Shown: piece by piece, positions 42,931 to 51,065 of the stretch
How the letters are laid out: each line of letters opens with the position of its first letter
Position numbering within the stretch: the stretch's first letter is position 1
NCBI RefSeq assembly: GCF_015775975.1
Contig: NZ_CP064056.1
Location: 1-64,000 of the forward strand
From: Staphylococcus lloydii
GTDB lineage: Bacteria > Bacillota > Bacilli > Staphylococcales > Staphylococcaceae
Length of the DNA: 64,000 bases
Reading direction: 5' to 3'
Notes under the pieces: generated by a model
Seen by the model: the letters and a program-made list of their open reading frames with translations, nothing else
What the model was told of the DNA's origin: nothing
Databases searched by the model: none
Made by a program: the position numbers and the translations under genes

Positions 42931-43269
42931 TTATTGTCCTCCTGTTAGTAAGTATCGTTGATCTAAAAGGGGCATGACCGAGTTGTGTAGATATAAGAAA
43001 TCCATATCGTGGTTTTCATCAATATAACCAATGGCTATGAGCTGTTTCTGATAGTAGAGAATGAAAGGGTAGATATTACTTTCGTGAAGTGTATCAGAGT
43101 AGTAGGTATAGGTTTGAAGTATTTTATTACTGAGTGGCCCAAGCCTTACATATTGGTCAGGTAAGATATCATCAGCGATTTCCTCGATAGATTCACATTC
43201 CCACTTTTCATCTTTTGGCAGTTTGAATAAGTTGGTTATATAGTGCTTGAGTTGTTGTTCTAGTGTCAT
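42931..43269 (-). CDS. Uracil-DNA glycosylase inhibitor (SAUGI type)
   Basis: This 112-residue acidic protein is nearly identical by eye to the S. aureus SCCmec-encoded inhibitor SAUGI, with the shared segments DILPDQYVRLG, NKILQTYTYYSD and the C-terminus LLDQRYLLTGGQ. SAUGI mimics DNA and blocks the host uracil-DNA glycosylase. In SCC it may protect element DNA replicated with uracil. AGGAGG precedes the ATG. It heads the operon ugi, 33-residue gene, DUF960, DUF1643, radC-like. Confidence 0.93.
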   Translation of the reverse strand: MTLEQQLKHYITNLFKLPKDEKWECESIEEIADDILPDQYVRLGPLSNKILQTYTYYSDTLHESNIYPFILYYQKQLIAIGYIDENHDMDFLYLHNSVMPLLDQRYLLTGGQ

Positions 43270-43743
43270 TGTTATGACCTCCTAATGTGTTTGATAGATG
43301 TATGCATGTGATACATCATTTTGATAATATAAGTTTGAAATAATGTTTGTTTCGCTTAGAAATCCCACTGAAATACAGAGAATATCCCAATCGAAAATCA
43401 TCACAATTGTTGATATGACAAGGAAATCCCGTTATCCCGCTCATTTCTCGGGAAATATAGCTATATATTTATATATCATTTGGATTTGTAGGTGTGGTTA
43501 TGATTTACTTTTTTCTTTTTATATTATTTATTTATAAATAATAACGGGATTTTGGGATTACGCTTGCGTAATCCTTCTCCTACATGAAGTTAGCCAATCC
43601 CGTTACTATCCCACTTGTATTTTGTTTTGGGATGTTCTTTCGTCATATCAATATAAGCTTCACATTGAGTTATGACTGCTTAGGATGCTGAAGATGTTTA
43701 TTAGATAGGTGTTATTGAATGACGAAAGGACAGTACATAGATA
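43270..43743. other. AT-rich iteron-like region between ccrB and ugi (candidate element origin)
   Basis: No credible gene lies here. ATCCC occurs at 43362, 43384, 43426, 43434, 43597 and 43608, and GGGAT at 43546, 43554 and 43629: nine copies in 272 bases. A longer unit AATCCCGTTA occurs at 43425-43434 and 43596-43605 and inverted (TAACGGGATT) at 43542-43551. A perfect palindrome GGATTACGC-TT-GCGTAATCC is at 43555-43574. Two long A/T-only runs lie between. This resembles an iteron origin and could serve the Cch helicase. The ugi promoter must also be here. Confidence 0.55.
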
Positions 43744-45369
43744 TTAGATTTGAAGAAAGAGCGTTTGAGGTAAAAATAAAGACGAAGTGCTGAGGAGCAC
43801 TTCGTCGAGAGAGGTATTATTGAAAAGTTGTTTAATAATCTCATTATTGAGCTTGAGTGTGACATAGAATTGCTTTTTATGATTCCCATCTTTACGAATA
43901 TCGATACGATCAATGACCGTAAGGTATAATGCTTTGAGTTGTGATTTATCCATGGATTCTATGTTTTGAAATATTCGTTGTAATAGGAGAGCGATTTGTT
44001 TCGTATCATAAGATGGTTTCTCTTGATTTTGTTGCTGCTTTAGTTGATTAATTTGGTTTGTAATATCATTCAGTTGTGTTTCATATTGATGAATGGTTGG
44101 TTTGAGTGCAGATGTTAAGTCTGGATTGTCTTCGATGGTTTGAATTAGATTTTTTAATTTAGCGTTTATTTCATCAAATTGTTGTTGTTTATAAGCAATA
44201 TCATGGTTAAGTGCAGCTACATCGACTTGATTCTCTTGATTGACACGTTCGACAACTTGTTTGATAACTTTATCACTTTTGACTATTTCGAGTATTTGAT
44301 CCATAACATACTTTTCGATAACATCAGCTCTAACACTATTGGCTGAACATACCTTTGATCCTTTGTTGCGAAAGTTACTACATGAATAATACCGAATGCG
44401 TTTTTTAGTACCGTCTTTGAGTGTATTGGTTGTATTTGAAGCTGCATATGCCGCACCACATTTTTCGCAAAAAATTATTCCTGTCAAAAGATTTGTTCCT
44501 TTACCATGCACTTGTGGCTTTTTGCTTACTTGCTTCTTACGTGCTTGTACTTTATCCCATAAATCTTGACTAATAATAGGTGTGTGTTTGCCTTCAGCGA
44601 TCACTGGATTATCATTCAAGCCTTTACGTCGTTTATCATTCCAATCTTTGTATTTCGCGAATTGAATTTTACCAATATAGAATGGGTTTGAGAGAATATA
44701 AGTAACAGCTGAAATACTAAATGGATTACCTTTCTTAGTGACATAACCTTTATGATTGAGTGCATTGGCTATTTTACGATAACCATGACCTTTGGCATAA
44801 GATTCAAAGATATATTTAACGATGTTAGCTTCATGTTGATTAATAATTAATTCTTTTTTATTATCAGGTATGTTATTATATCCTAATGGAAGATTGCCTT
44901 GATAATAGCCCTCTAAAGCTCTTTGATGTTGTCCGGTGTAAATGTTCTCTAAAATTGTATTTCTTTCAAATTCGGAAAAACTTGCAAGTATCTGGAGCAT
45001 TAACTTGCCTGTTGAATTTTTGACTTCCATGCGTTCAGACAAGCTAAAAAATTCAACATTTTGGCGATGAAGTTCTTCGACGATTGTAAGTAAATCGGAA
45101 GTATTACGTGCCAAACGATTTGTTTTATAAACCATAACACAGTCTAATTTTCCATTTTTAGCATCATTTAACATGCGCTGTAATTCAGGACGGTTCATAG
45201 ATTTTCCTGATATACCCCGATCTGCATATATATCAACGAGTTCATAGCCGTTAAATTGGCAATATTGCTCTATTTGTGTAATTTGCCCCTCGATGCTATA
45301 ACCCTCTACTTGTCTCTCTGTGGACACGCGAATGTAGCCTCCTACAAGCTTTTTCTTCATTTTATCCAT
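43744..45369 (-). CDS. ccrB: Cassette chromosome recombinase CcrB
   Basis: This large serine recombinase (541 residues) with CcrA excises and integrates the SCC element at rlmH. The N-terminal catalytic domain shows GGYIRVSTERQ with the nucleophilic Ser, and YADRGISGKSMNRPELQ. The recombinase domain and a zinc-ribbon (CEKCGAAYA, later YYSCSNFRNKGSKVCSA) follow, then a coiled coil (about 385-460). ATG 45369 or 45360 can start it, and AAAGGA is upstream. It lies 21 bases after ccrA. A terminator hairpin is inside the last codons. The allotype needs alignment. Confidence 0.95.
   Translation of the reverse strand: MDKMKKKLVGGYIRVSTERQVEGYSIEGQITQIEQYCQFNGYELVDIYADRGISGKSMNRPELQRMLNDAKNGKLDCVMVYKTNRLARNTSDLLTIVEELHRQNVEFFSLSERMEVKNSTGKLMLQILASFSEFERNTILENIYTGQHQRALEGYYQGNLPLGYNNIPDNKKELIINQHEANIVKYIFESYAKGHGYRKIANALNHKGYVTKKGNPFSISAVTYILSNPFYIGKIQFAKYKDWNDKRRKGLNDNPVIAEGKHTPIISQDLWDKVQARKKQVSKKPQVHGKGTNLLTGIIFCEKCGAAYAASNTTNTLKDGTKKRIRYYSCSNFRNKGSKVCSANSVRADVIEKYVMDQILEIVKSDKVIKQVVERVNQENQVDVAALNHDIAYKQQQFDEINAKLKNLIQTIEDNPDLTSALKPTIHQYETQLNDITNQINQLKQQQNQEKPSYDTKQIALLLQRIFQNIESMDKSQLKALYLTVIDRIDIRKDGNHKKQFYVTLKLNNEIIKQLFNNTSLDEVLLSTSSLFLPQTLFLQI
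43772..43806 (-). terminator. Intrinsic terminator inside the 3' end of ccrB
   Basis: On the minus strand GACGAAGTGCT pairs perfectly with AGCACTTCGTC around loop CCTC, and TTTATTTTT follows. The structure lies within the ccrB frame, about 30 bases before the stop at 43744, and encodes the residues DEVLLSTSS. Confidence 0.75.
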
Positions 45370-45390
45370 TATAATCTATCCTTTCTTTAA

Positions 45391-46740
45391 TTATACAATT
45401 GATAATTTCATAGTCTGCTTTACAATATTCAGTGGTTCGTTTTTGAAATAGATGCCAGCGAGGCTTTTATTTTTAGAAATATTAATTTCATCAATATAGG
45501 GGTACAACATGTTTAGCGTGAAACGTTCTTGAATGATGTTTTGGAAAGCTTTTCGAATTTGATACGCACTGATTGATGATATAGGTTTTGATTGTTGATG
45601 TAATGATTGCGTTTGTTCTCTGAACGTTTCTGCATCAATTTTGCCTTGGGCTAATTTTTCTATCAGCTGCTCGTGATTGAGTGTAGTTTTAGTTTCTATA
45701 TCTCTTTGTCTTTTGAGTCGTTGTTGAATAGTATGGTTTATTTTTGAATAGAGCTGTTGATTTTGAAAGAAGTCCTGACAAGTCGCTAAAACACTTGTTT
45801 CTAATTCCTGTGCGTTGATTCCTTTAAATTTACAAACAAAGCGAGCGTTATTCATATTTTGCGGACAGACATAGTAACGCAATGAATGATCTGGTTTTCG
45901 GACAGTCATGTTTGTGAGTGTCGAATGACAATAGGGACATTTGATTTTTTGTTTGAGTTGATTTTCTGACGGCTTACGTTCTACTTGTTTCTGAGTTCGG
46001 GTAACTTGAGCTTCTTCGTATATCGTTGTACTGACAATAGCTGGGAACATGTTTTCATATTGTCCGTATTGATTGATAACGCGGCCACAGTAATTAGGGT
46101 TAAGGATAATATTACGTACTTGATATGGTTTTCGGTTGATTAACTTATTATCTTCTTCCAAATATTGTGCAATTTTTTTATAACCATAGCCTTGAAGGTA
46201 ATAATTGAACACAGCTTTTATTGTTTGTGCTTTTACTGTGTCTATTGTGAAAGTACCATTATGATAGTGATACCCAAAGGGTGCATGTGTTGTAATCATT
46301 TTACCTTGTTTAGCTTTTTCTTTGATTCCATTTTTGACTTGTTCGCCTATATTATCAGATTCTAGTTCGGCCAAGCTGATGAAAATATTGAGTTTGAGCC
46401 GATCGAATGCTTTATCCATATCAAAATAGCCATCATGAACGCTTAAGATATGGACATGGTATTTTTGACACAATTTCATGAGTTTTAATGCATTTTTAAG
46501 ATTGCGATGAAGTCGGTTTAATCTATAACAACATAATACGTCACATTGTCCCTGTTGAATTAGTTCAGTAATTTGTTGATAACCATTCCGCTTATCAGTA
46601 CGTCCTGATTGTTTATCGCTATAAAAGGTAATGTGTTGAATATTATGTTTTTCGGCTAATACCTTGATGGTTTGTTTTTGTGCTGCTAAGGATTGTTGCT
46701 TTGTAGTGCTCTGTCGTAAGTAACCAATTGCTTGTTTCAT
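45391..46740 (-). CDS. ccrA: Cassette chromosome recombinase CcrA
   Basis: CcrA is the large serine recombinase partner of CcrB, 449 residues as in CcrA1 and CcrA2. The N-terminus MKQAIGYLRQSTTKQQSLAA has the catalytic Ser11. Further landmarks are SDKQSGRTDKRNGYQQ, CCYRLNRLHRN and a zinc ribbon (CPYCHSTLTNM and YYVCPQNMNNARFVCKF). The ATG at 46740 is preceded by AAGGAGG. A longer reading to 46758 runs through that site. ccrB follows after 21 bases. Confidence 0.96.
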   Translation of the reverse strand: MKQAIGYLRQSTTKQQSLAAQKQTIKVLAEKHNIQHITFYSDKQSGRTDKRNGYQQITELIQQGQCDVLCCYRLNRLHRNLKNALKLMKLCQKYHVHILSVHDGYFDMDKAFDRLKLNIFISLAELESDNIGEQVKNGIKEKAKQGKMITTHAPFGYHYHNGTFTIDTVKAQTIKAVFNYYLQGYGYKKIAQYLEEDNKLINRKPYQVRNIILNPNYCGRVINQYGQYENMFPAIVSTTIYEEAQVTRTQKQVERKPSENQLKQKIKCPYCHSTLTNMTVRKPDHSLRYYVCPQNMNNARFVCKFKGINAQELETSVLATCQDFFQNQQLYSKINHTIQQRLKRQRDIETKTTLNHEQLIEKLAQGKIDAETFREQTQSLHQQSKPISSISAYQIRKAFQNIIQERFTLNMLYPYIDEINISKNKSLAGIYFKNEPLNIVKQTMKLSIV

Positions 46741-46795
46741 CCTGTTTCCTCCTTCCACAGTGATAATATATATTTATGAACGAATTTATAGATGA

Positions 46796-46820
46796 GCCCA
46801 ACACCAGTGAGGTGTTGGGC
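46796..46820. other. Perfect hairpin upstream of ccrA
   Basis: GCCCAACACC and GGTGTTGGGC form a 10-bp perfect stem with a 5-base loop, 56-80 bases before the ccrA start. There is no clear U run on the minus strand, so it may be a processing or attenuation element in the ccr leader, not a terminator. Confidence 0.5.
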
Positions 46821-46827
46821 GTTATTA

Positions 46828-46893
46828 TTAGTCATCAAAGTGATTGATTTCTTCAATCACTAAATCAGCGAGTAATGTGATTAATTCGTCCAT
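46828..46893 (-). CDS. 21-residue leader-like peptide before ccrA
   Basis: The frame reads MDELITLLADLVIEEINHFD plus a final Asp before TAA. It is preceded by TTGGAGG nine bases before the ATG. It is acidic and helical. It lies between the 85-residue gene and the hairpin at 46796-46820. It could be a leader peptide controlling ccrA or an unannotated small protein. Translation is not proven. Confidence 0.4.
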   Translation of the reverse strand: MDELITLLADLVIEEINHFDD

Positions 46894-46917
46894 ATGGTTC
46901 AACCTCCAAATATCAAA

Positions 46918-47175
46918 TTATATTGAATTGATAACATGTTGCATTGTTATTCGTTCACTCTGTGTACTTGGAACAATATGTTCAGTTATCTCTTTTTCAT
47001 TTATGAATTCAGGGTACAAGTGATAAAATTTTAGTAGCTTCTGTTCCGTTTCAGTTAATACATATTGTTGCATATGGTAGTATCTGTCGATATAATTAAC
47101 GACAATAGGTTTTTGATGATCATCGACTTCTACTGAATCAATTGTGTAATTTAATAAGTTGACGTTTGTTTTCAT
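46918..47175 (-). CDS. Conserved SCC protein of unknown function
   Basis: This 85-residue protein (MKTNVNLLNYTIDSVEVDDH onwards) has no recognisable catalytic motif. A gene of similar size sits between cch and ccrA in many SCC elements. CGGAGGCA precedes the ATG. A hairpin lies between it and cch, and a short peptide frame and hairpin lie between it and ccrA. It is probably co-expressed with the replication or recombination genes. Confidence 0.7.
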   Translation of the reverse strand: MKTNVNLLNYTIDSVEVDDHQKPIVVNYIDRYYHMQQYVLTETEQKLLKFYHLYPEFINEKEITEHIVPSTQSERITMQHVINSI

Positions 47176-47202
47176 TTTTATGCCTCCGATTAATTTAATG
47201 AG

Positions 47203-47225
47203 CTACAACGCATAGCGCGTTGTAG
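47203..47225. other. Hairpin between cch and the 85-residue gene
   Basis: CTACAACGC (47203-47211) and GCGTTGTAG (47217-47225) form a perfect 9-bp stem 13 bases past the cch stop. The minus-strand downstream sequence is not U-rich, so it may limit, not end, transcription. Confidence 0.5.
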
Positions 47226-47237
47226 CGATATTTATAT

Positions 47238-49028
47238 TTAGAGTTCTAAATCGCCCTTTTCTTCCCATTCTCTACCATCTTTAACAAATTTGTTGAGTAA
47301 TTCCTTATTTGTTATATTATTATCAAATTGCGGTGGTGTGTATGGTTCAGAATTTGAGCTTAAACCGAGAACAGGTGCAAACTCACTAGGCAATACAAGA
47401 TGGTAGAACAAGATCGTTTTTGTTTTGCCTTGAGTATCTTTGACATTACGTTTGATAGCTATCCGATCGGAATCCATCTGGATATATCCTTCTGCTCTTA
47501 AACTATCTATTACATTTTTTACATCTTGGTATTGGTTTTCTTCTAACATATGTTTAAAAACATCTTTAAGCATCTTGACTTGAATGTGATCGTCTTTCAG
47601 CTCAATAAGGCCATAATTTTCAGTCATTATGGAGAGTTTTTTACTTTCTGCAAACTTACTACGATTGCGTGCCACGAATTGAACCACACTATCAATCGCT
47701 TTGGCCGCCAAACTGCGTTCACTTACGGAATCTACATGATAACTAACTAGGTACTCTCTAACTGCGACCAAATCGATAGGGGTTGCAATTACACGTTCTA
47801 ATATTCTTGCTGATGTCGTTATTGTTGCATAGCGTTTGAACATTCGAATACCTACATTGTTTGTTTCACTGTTAAGCTGAGTTTTGAACCAATCGTGTTC
47901 TCTATGAAACCACTTGATTACTTCAGATTCACGATTTAGAAGATATTCAGCTACTAACGGCATTACGTGTCCATAGTTTTTTGATGTTCCTTTTTTAATG
48001 GCGTCCGCATTGTCAGCGCTTGTCGTAAAGGCTTCAGATATTTCGATGCATCTTGCTCTCAAACCATCATTTGCACTAGCATCTTTGAATATTGTGTGTT
48101 CTGCTGTACTAATCACACTAGATCCAAAGTGGTGAGGATTTTTTACATTTCCTTCTCGATTAGCACGTAGACGACCTTGCCCCTCTGCTAGGGAATAAAG
48201 TAAACCATTTGTATCTTTAAAGGTAGCTGCTGATAATTCATCTAAGGCAATAGGAACACCAAAGTTGTTACTTAAGTATCCTTCAATTGCATTACGGGTG
48301 CCGTTCCAACCTCTGAATAATGTTTGGTCACCTTTAGATGGATTACCTGCTATTGAAACTGCTAATGCCGCTGCAGTCGATTTACCCGTACTAGAGTTCC
48401 CCATAAATGAAAATATCGTGCCAAAATATTCGACTTCATGCTTTGTTTTTAAGAACGCAGTCACTAATGAAGAAACACCAAATATCACAGCAAGCTCCAG
48501 TAACAAGTTTCCTTTTACTTCATCAAGATACATTTGCCACCAGCCTTCAAATGTACCTTTAGGTTGTAAGTCATACTTTGTTTCACAAATGATTTCATCA
48601 GCCTGAGACTGCTCGATGTCTTTTGAAAGATATGGTTCATCTAATGAAATGACAGTACCTTCATCAGTACTTAAGACACCTACACCTGTATACAATGTAG
48701 AAATGGGCAGTGATTGACGCATTAATTGTAGTGCATTACCTAGCGATTTAATGTACTTTTCATTGATGCTGAACCCAAACATAACCAGTCTAGGTAACTT
48801 TTGTGTCGTTAGAATATCTGACGTTTCAATACGTTCAATATTTTTGCCATCCGTGATAGTCAATTTCTCAACCCCTGTAGTAGGGTCGAGAAATTTGTTT
48901 TCTATGATGATTGGACTAGATAAACGAATTATCTTATCTTCGTCATTTTTGTTTTTTGCTCGAATAAGTTCATACCATGCAGTTGAATCTAACCAGTATG
49001 GATATTGCTCGAAGATGTTGTTAGTCAT
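47238..49028 (-). CDS. cch: Cch, MCM-like replicative helicase of SCC
   Basis: This 596-residue DUF927-family AAA+ protein corresponds to the cassette chromosome helicase of ccrAB-type SCC elements, shown in related elements to be an active MCM-like helicase. Walker A is MGNSSTGKSTAAALAVSIAG (about residue 205). The sensor and arginine-finger regions follow. The C-terminal part (about 480-560) resembles a winged helix. AAAGGTGG precedes the ATG, which overlaps the stop of the upstream 97-residue gene (TAATG). It supports the idea that the excised element can replicate. Confidence 0.9.
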   Translation of the reverse strand: MTNNIFEQYPYWLDSTAWYELIRAKNKNDEDKIIRLSSPIIIENKFLDPTTGVEKLTITDGKNIERIETSDILTTQKLPRLVMFGFSINEKYIKSLGNALQLMRQSLPISTLYTGVGVLSTDEGTVISLDEPYLSKDIEQSQADEIICETKYDLQPKGTFEGWWQMYLDEVKGNLLLELAVIFGVSSLVTAFLKTKHEVEYFGTIFSFMGNSSTGKSTAAALAVSIAGNPSKGDQTLFRGWNGTRNAIEGYLSNNFGVPIALDELSAATFKDTNGLLYSLAEGQGRLRANREGNVKNPHHFGSSVISTAEHTIFKDASANDGLRARCIEISEAFTTSADNADAIKKGTSKNYGHVMPLVAEYLLNRESEVIKWFHREHDWFKTQLNSETNNVGIRMFKRYATITTSARILERVIATPIDLVAVREYLVSYHVDSVSERSLAAKAIDSVVQFVARNRSKFAESKKLSIMTENYGLIELKDDHIQVKMLKDVFKHMLEENQYQDVKNVIDSLRAEGYIQMDSDRIAIKRNVKDTQGKTKTILFYHLVLPSEFAPVLGLSSNSEPYTPPQFDNNITNKELLNKFVKDGREWEEKGDLEL

Positions 49029-49321
49029 TAGTTGTTACCACCTTTCCAGTTATGTTTGTGAAGCATTGGATTAGGTCCTGTCTTACGATAAACTAAGTTC
49101 CCGTTGCTATTCTTACCAATAATGACAAATGGGACATTTGGCATGTTCTTTACAAAGTATGCAAACCAGCGACCAACATCTTGTTGTACGTCAGTTGAAC
49201 ATGTAACGTTGGACGCCAAATTTAAATCGTTAAACGTAAAATCTTTACCAATTGCTAAATTAAAAGCAACACCACAAGCGCGTCTTTTTAACAAAAGAAA
49301 GCAATAACTTTTTTTGCTCAT
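49028..49321 (-). CDS. 97-residue protein coupled to cch (DUF1413-like)
   Basis: This 97-residue basic protein has a pattern DFTFNDL, DVGRWFAYFVKN, IIGKNSNGNLVYRKTG that resembles the DUF1413 single-strand DNA-binding proteins of SCC elements, although the match is by eye. Its stop overlaps the cch start by one base (TAATG), so the two are translated together. AGGAGG lies upstream of the ATG. A helicase-accessory role is likely. A 20-base repeat lies about 100 bases upstream. Confidence 0.6.
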   Translation of the reverse strand: MSKKSYCFLLLKRRACGVAFNLAIGKDFTFNDLNLASNVTCSTDVQQDVGRWFAYFVKNMPNVPFVIIGKNSNGNLVYRKTGPNPMLHKHNWKGGNN

Positions 49322-49492
49322 ATAAAATTCCTCCTAATAATTAAAATCATCAAATTTGATGTAATTACATACTAATCCCTCACAAGTAGGCTTAGTTTCA
49401 AATTTTCAAGGGGAATTTTAGGACATTGATATAAAGGGATTTAAAAGAAAAAATACCTATCGAATACATGTATTCGATAGGCAATTAATTTA
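49322..49492. promoter_or_regulatory. Promoter region of the cch operon with 20-base repeat copy 2
   Basis: ACATTGATATAAAG followed by GGATTT lies at 49423-49442 and repeats the sequence at 41469-41488 with one mismatch. Both copies are just over 100 bases upstream of a minus-strand gene, suggesting a shared promoter or operator. The end of the neighbouring cassette is marked by the terminator at 49446-49481. Confidence 0.5.
49446..49481 (-). terminator. Terminator of the HEPN cassette
   Basis: CCTATCGAATACA and its complement TGTATTCGATAGG form a 13-bp perfect palindrome at 49456-49481. On the minus strand it is followed by TATTTTTTCTTTT. It is 12 bases past the stop of the 506-residue gene. 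Confidence 0.85.
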
Positions 49493-51013
49493 TTAAAAAT
49501 AAATATTTCTATGCTTTTTACTGTTTTTAAAACGTGATTCATAAAATTTACTAATAAGTTGAGTCATTAATGTATCACGAAAATCGTTAGGATTAGAGGT
49601 CAAACCATATCTACTATAAAATGTGCTTATGTCATAGTCAGCAAGTGTTGAAAGTAGTTCACTTTCAATAGTTGAAGTTAGCTTGCGATTCATTTGAATG
49701 GTTTCAGCAATTACCGATTTTAGATTTGAATTTCTAGCATAGCCATTAATTAAATTTTCTATATGTTGTGATTTTTGATCGTATTTTTCAATCCAACTTT
49801 TTAAGTCCTGTTTAAGATTACTTATTATATGTAAAGATACTAGTATGTCTTGCTCTGTTGCTTTTTGCATTATGGTACTCACAGTTTGAACTAGTTCGTC
49901 TAATAAATCTGAAATAGCAGTAAATAGGGTAAAATGAAATGTATCTTCAATAGTTGTCTTATAATAGAGTTCATTATAACTGATTAGATTTTCCTCCTCC
50001 ATGAATTCATCAATTTTTTCTTTTGACTGTATAATGTCATCAACAGTTATTGTTTTTCTGCGCAAGCTTTCATTTGCAATGCTGCGAATAAATTTAAAGT
50101 AAGGGTCATTTTTATCGTATAAATAAAGTGAAACACCAATAGCAGCTTGTCTGAATTGATCGATATTGTCAGATTGTTCTAAAGAACCATTTTTATGAGT
50201 TGACGGTTTAATACTATTTGCAATCTCAAAATATTGGGAGGCGCTTTTTCGTTGTTTAATTAAGTTTTTATTAATTAATTTTATAAAATAGTTTGACTTA
50301 TTTTGACTTAATATGCCTTTTTCCAGATAGGAGTCCTGCTTTTCTTTATATACAAGATATTTAGTTAAGAAATCACTTATTAAAATGTCATTATATGATT
50401 CTGCAGTTAAGTCTTGATGGTTCTTTATAATTTCATTTTTAAGTTTGTTGAATTCTGAAGATGAATTTAATTTATCTTTGTTTTTATTCATTTTAATTTG
50501 AATATCCCATTTTTTAAGATTTATCTCACCCATTATTTGTCTTCTTACATTTTCAGCAGTTTGTTTAGCAAATTCTGTTTTGTCTGAAATGGCAAGTAAG
50601 AATTCATCAAAGTATGATTCTATTGTTTTTAAATCTAAGGATAGGAGAACGGAAGAGCCTTCTTCAACGATTTCTTGTGATATATCATCAATATCGATTT
50701 TACTTTGACTATCTATAAAAAATGATAATTTATCATTTTTAAAAATTTCTGATTGATATATATTTGGGACATTGTCAGTAAAGATACCGTTTGAATTTGA
50801 TTTCACTGTATGTTGTTCAATAATTTGATCTGGTTGATTTACGAAGTAACTAATATAAACTGTTTCATTAGGTAATGATCTTCCTTTAATTAAGTTATTT
50901 TTATCAAATATGATGCTTTCTGGCTCAAACTCATTGCTGATTTTATGTATAAAATAGTTGAATTTCTGAAACCATAATTCTATTTTCCATTTGTTCTTTA
51001 TCATACTAATCAT
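49493..51013 (-). CDS. 506-residue protein of unknown function, partner of HEPN gene
   Basis: I do not recognise this protein. Residues about 25-105 look like a beta-sandwich (LIKGRSLPNETVYISYF, then NSNGIFTDNVPN), reminiscent of bacterial Ig-like repeats but without a signal peptide or anchor. The remaining 400 residues are predicted helical and rich in Lys, Glu, Asn and Ser, with no Walker, nuclease or protease motif visible. It begins 52 bases after the HEPN-motif gene in the same direction and shares its terminator. The start may be ATG 51013 or 51004. A defence or toxin-antitoxin role is inferred only from the pairing. Confidence 0.6.
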   Translation of the reverse strand: MISMIKNKWKIELWFQKFNYFIHKISNEFEPESIIFDKNNLIKGRSLPNETVYISYFVNQPDQIIEQHTVKSNSNGIFTDNVPNIYQSEIFKNDKLSFFIDSQSKIDIDDISQEIVEEGSSVLLSLDLKTIESYFDEFLLAISDKTEFAKQTAENVRRQIMGEINLKKWDIQIKMNKNKDKLNSSSEFNKLKNEIIKNHQDLTAESYNDILISDFLTKYLVYKEKQDSYLEKGILSQNKSNYFIKLINKNLIKQRKSASQYFEIANSIKPSTHKNGSLEQSDNIDQFRQAAIGVSLYLYDKNDPYFKFIRSIANESLRRKTITVDDIIQSKEKIDEFMEEENLISYNELYYKTTIEDTFHFTLFTAISDLLDELVQTVSTIMQKATEQDILVSLHIISNLKQDLKSWIEKYDQKSQHIENLINGYARNSNLKSVIAETIQMNRKLTSTIESELLSTLADYDISTFYSRYGLTSNPNDFRDTLMTQLISKFYESRFKNSKKHRNIYF

Positions 51014-51065
51014 CCATTTCTATAAAATTTTAATGTTTTTGGGTGAATTTAGAATGGTATAACTA

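Noticed and set aside
43343..43537. Open frame of 64 codons in the ccrB-ugi gap
   Set aside because: Poor start signal, ends in low-complexity hydrophobic sequence, and the interval is better explained by repeats and A/T runs.
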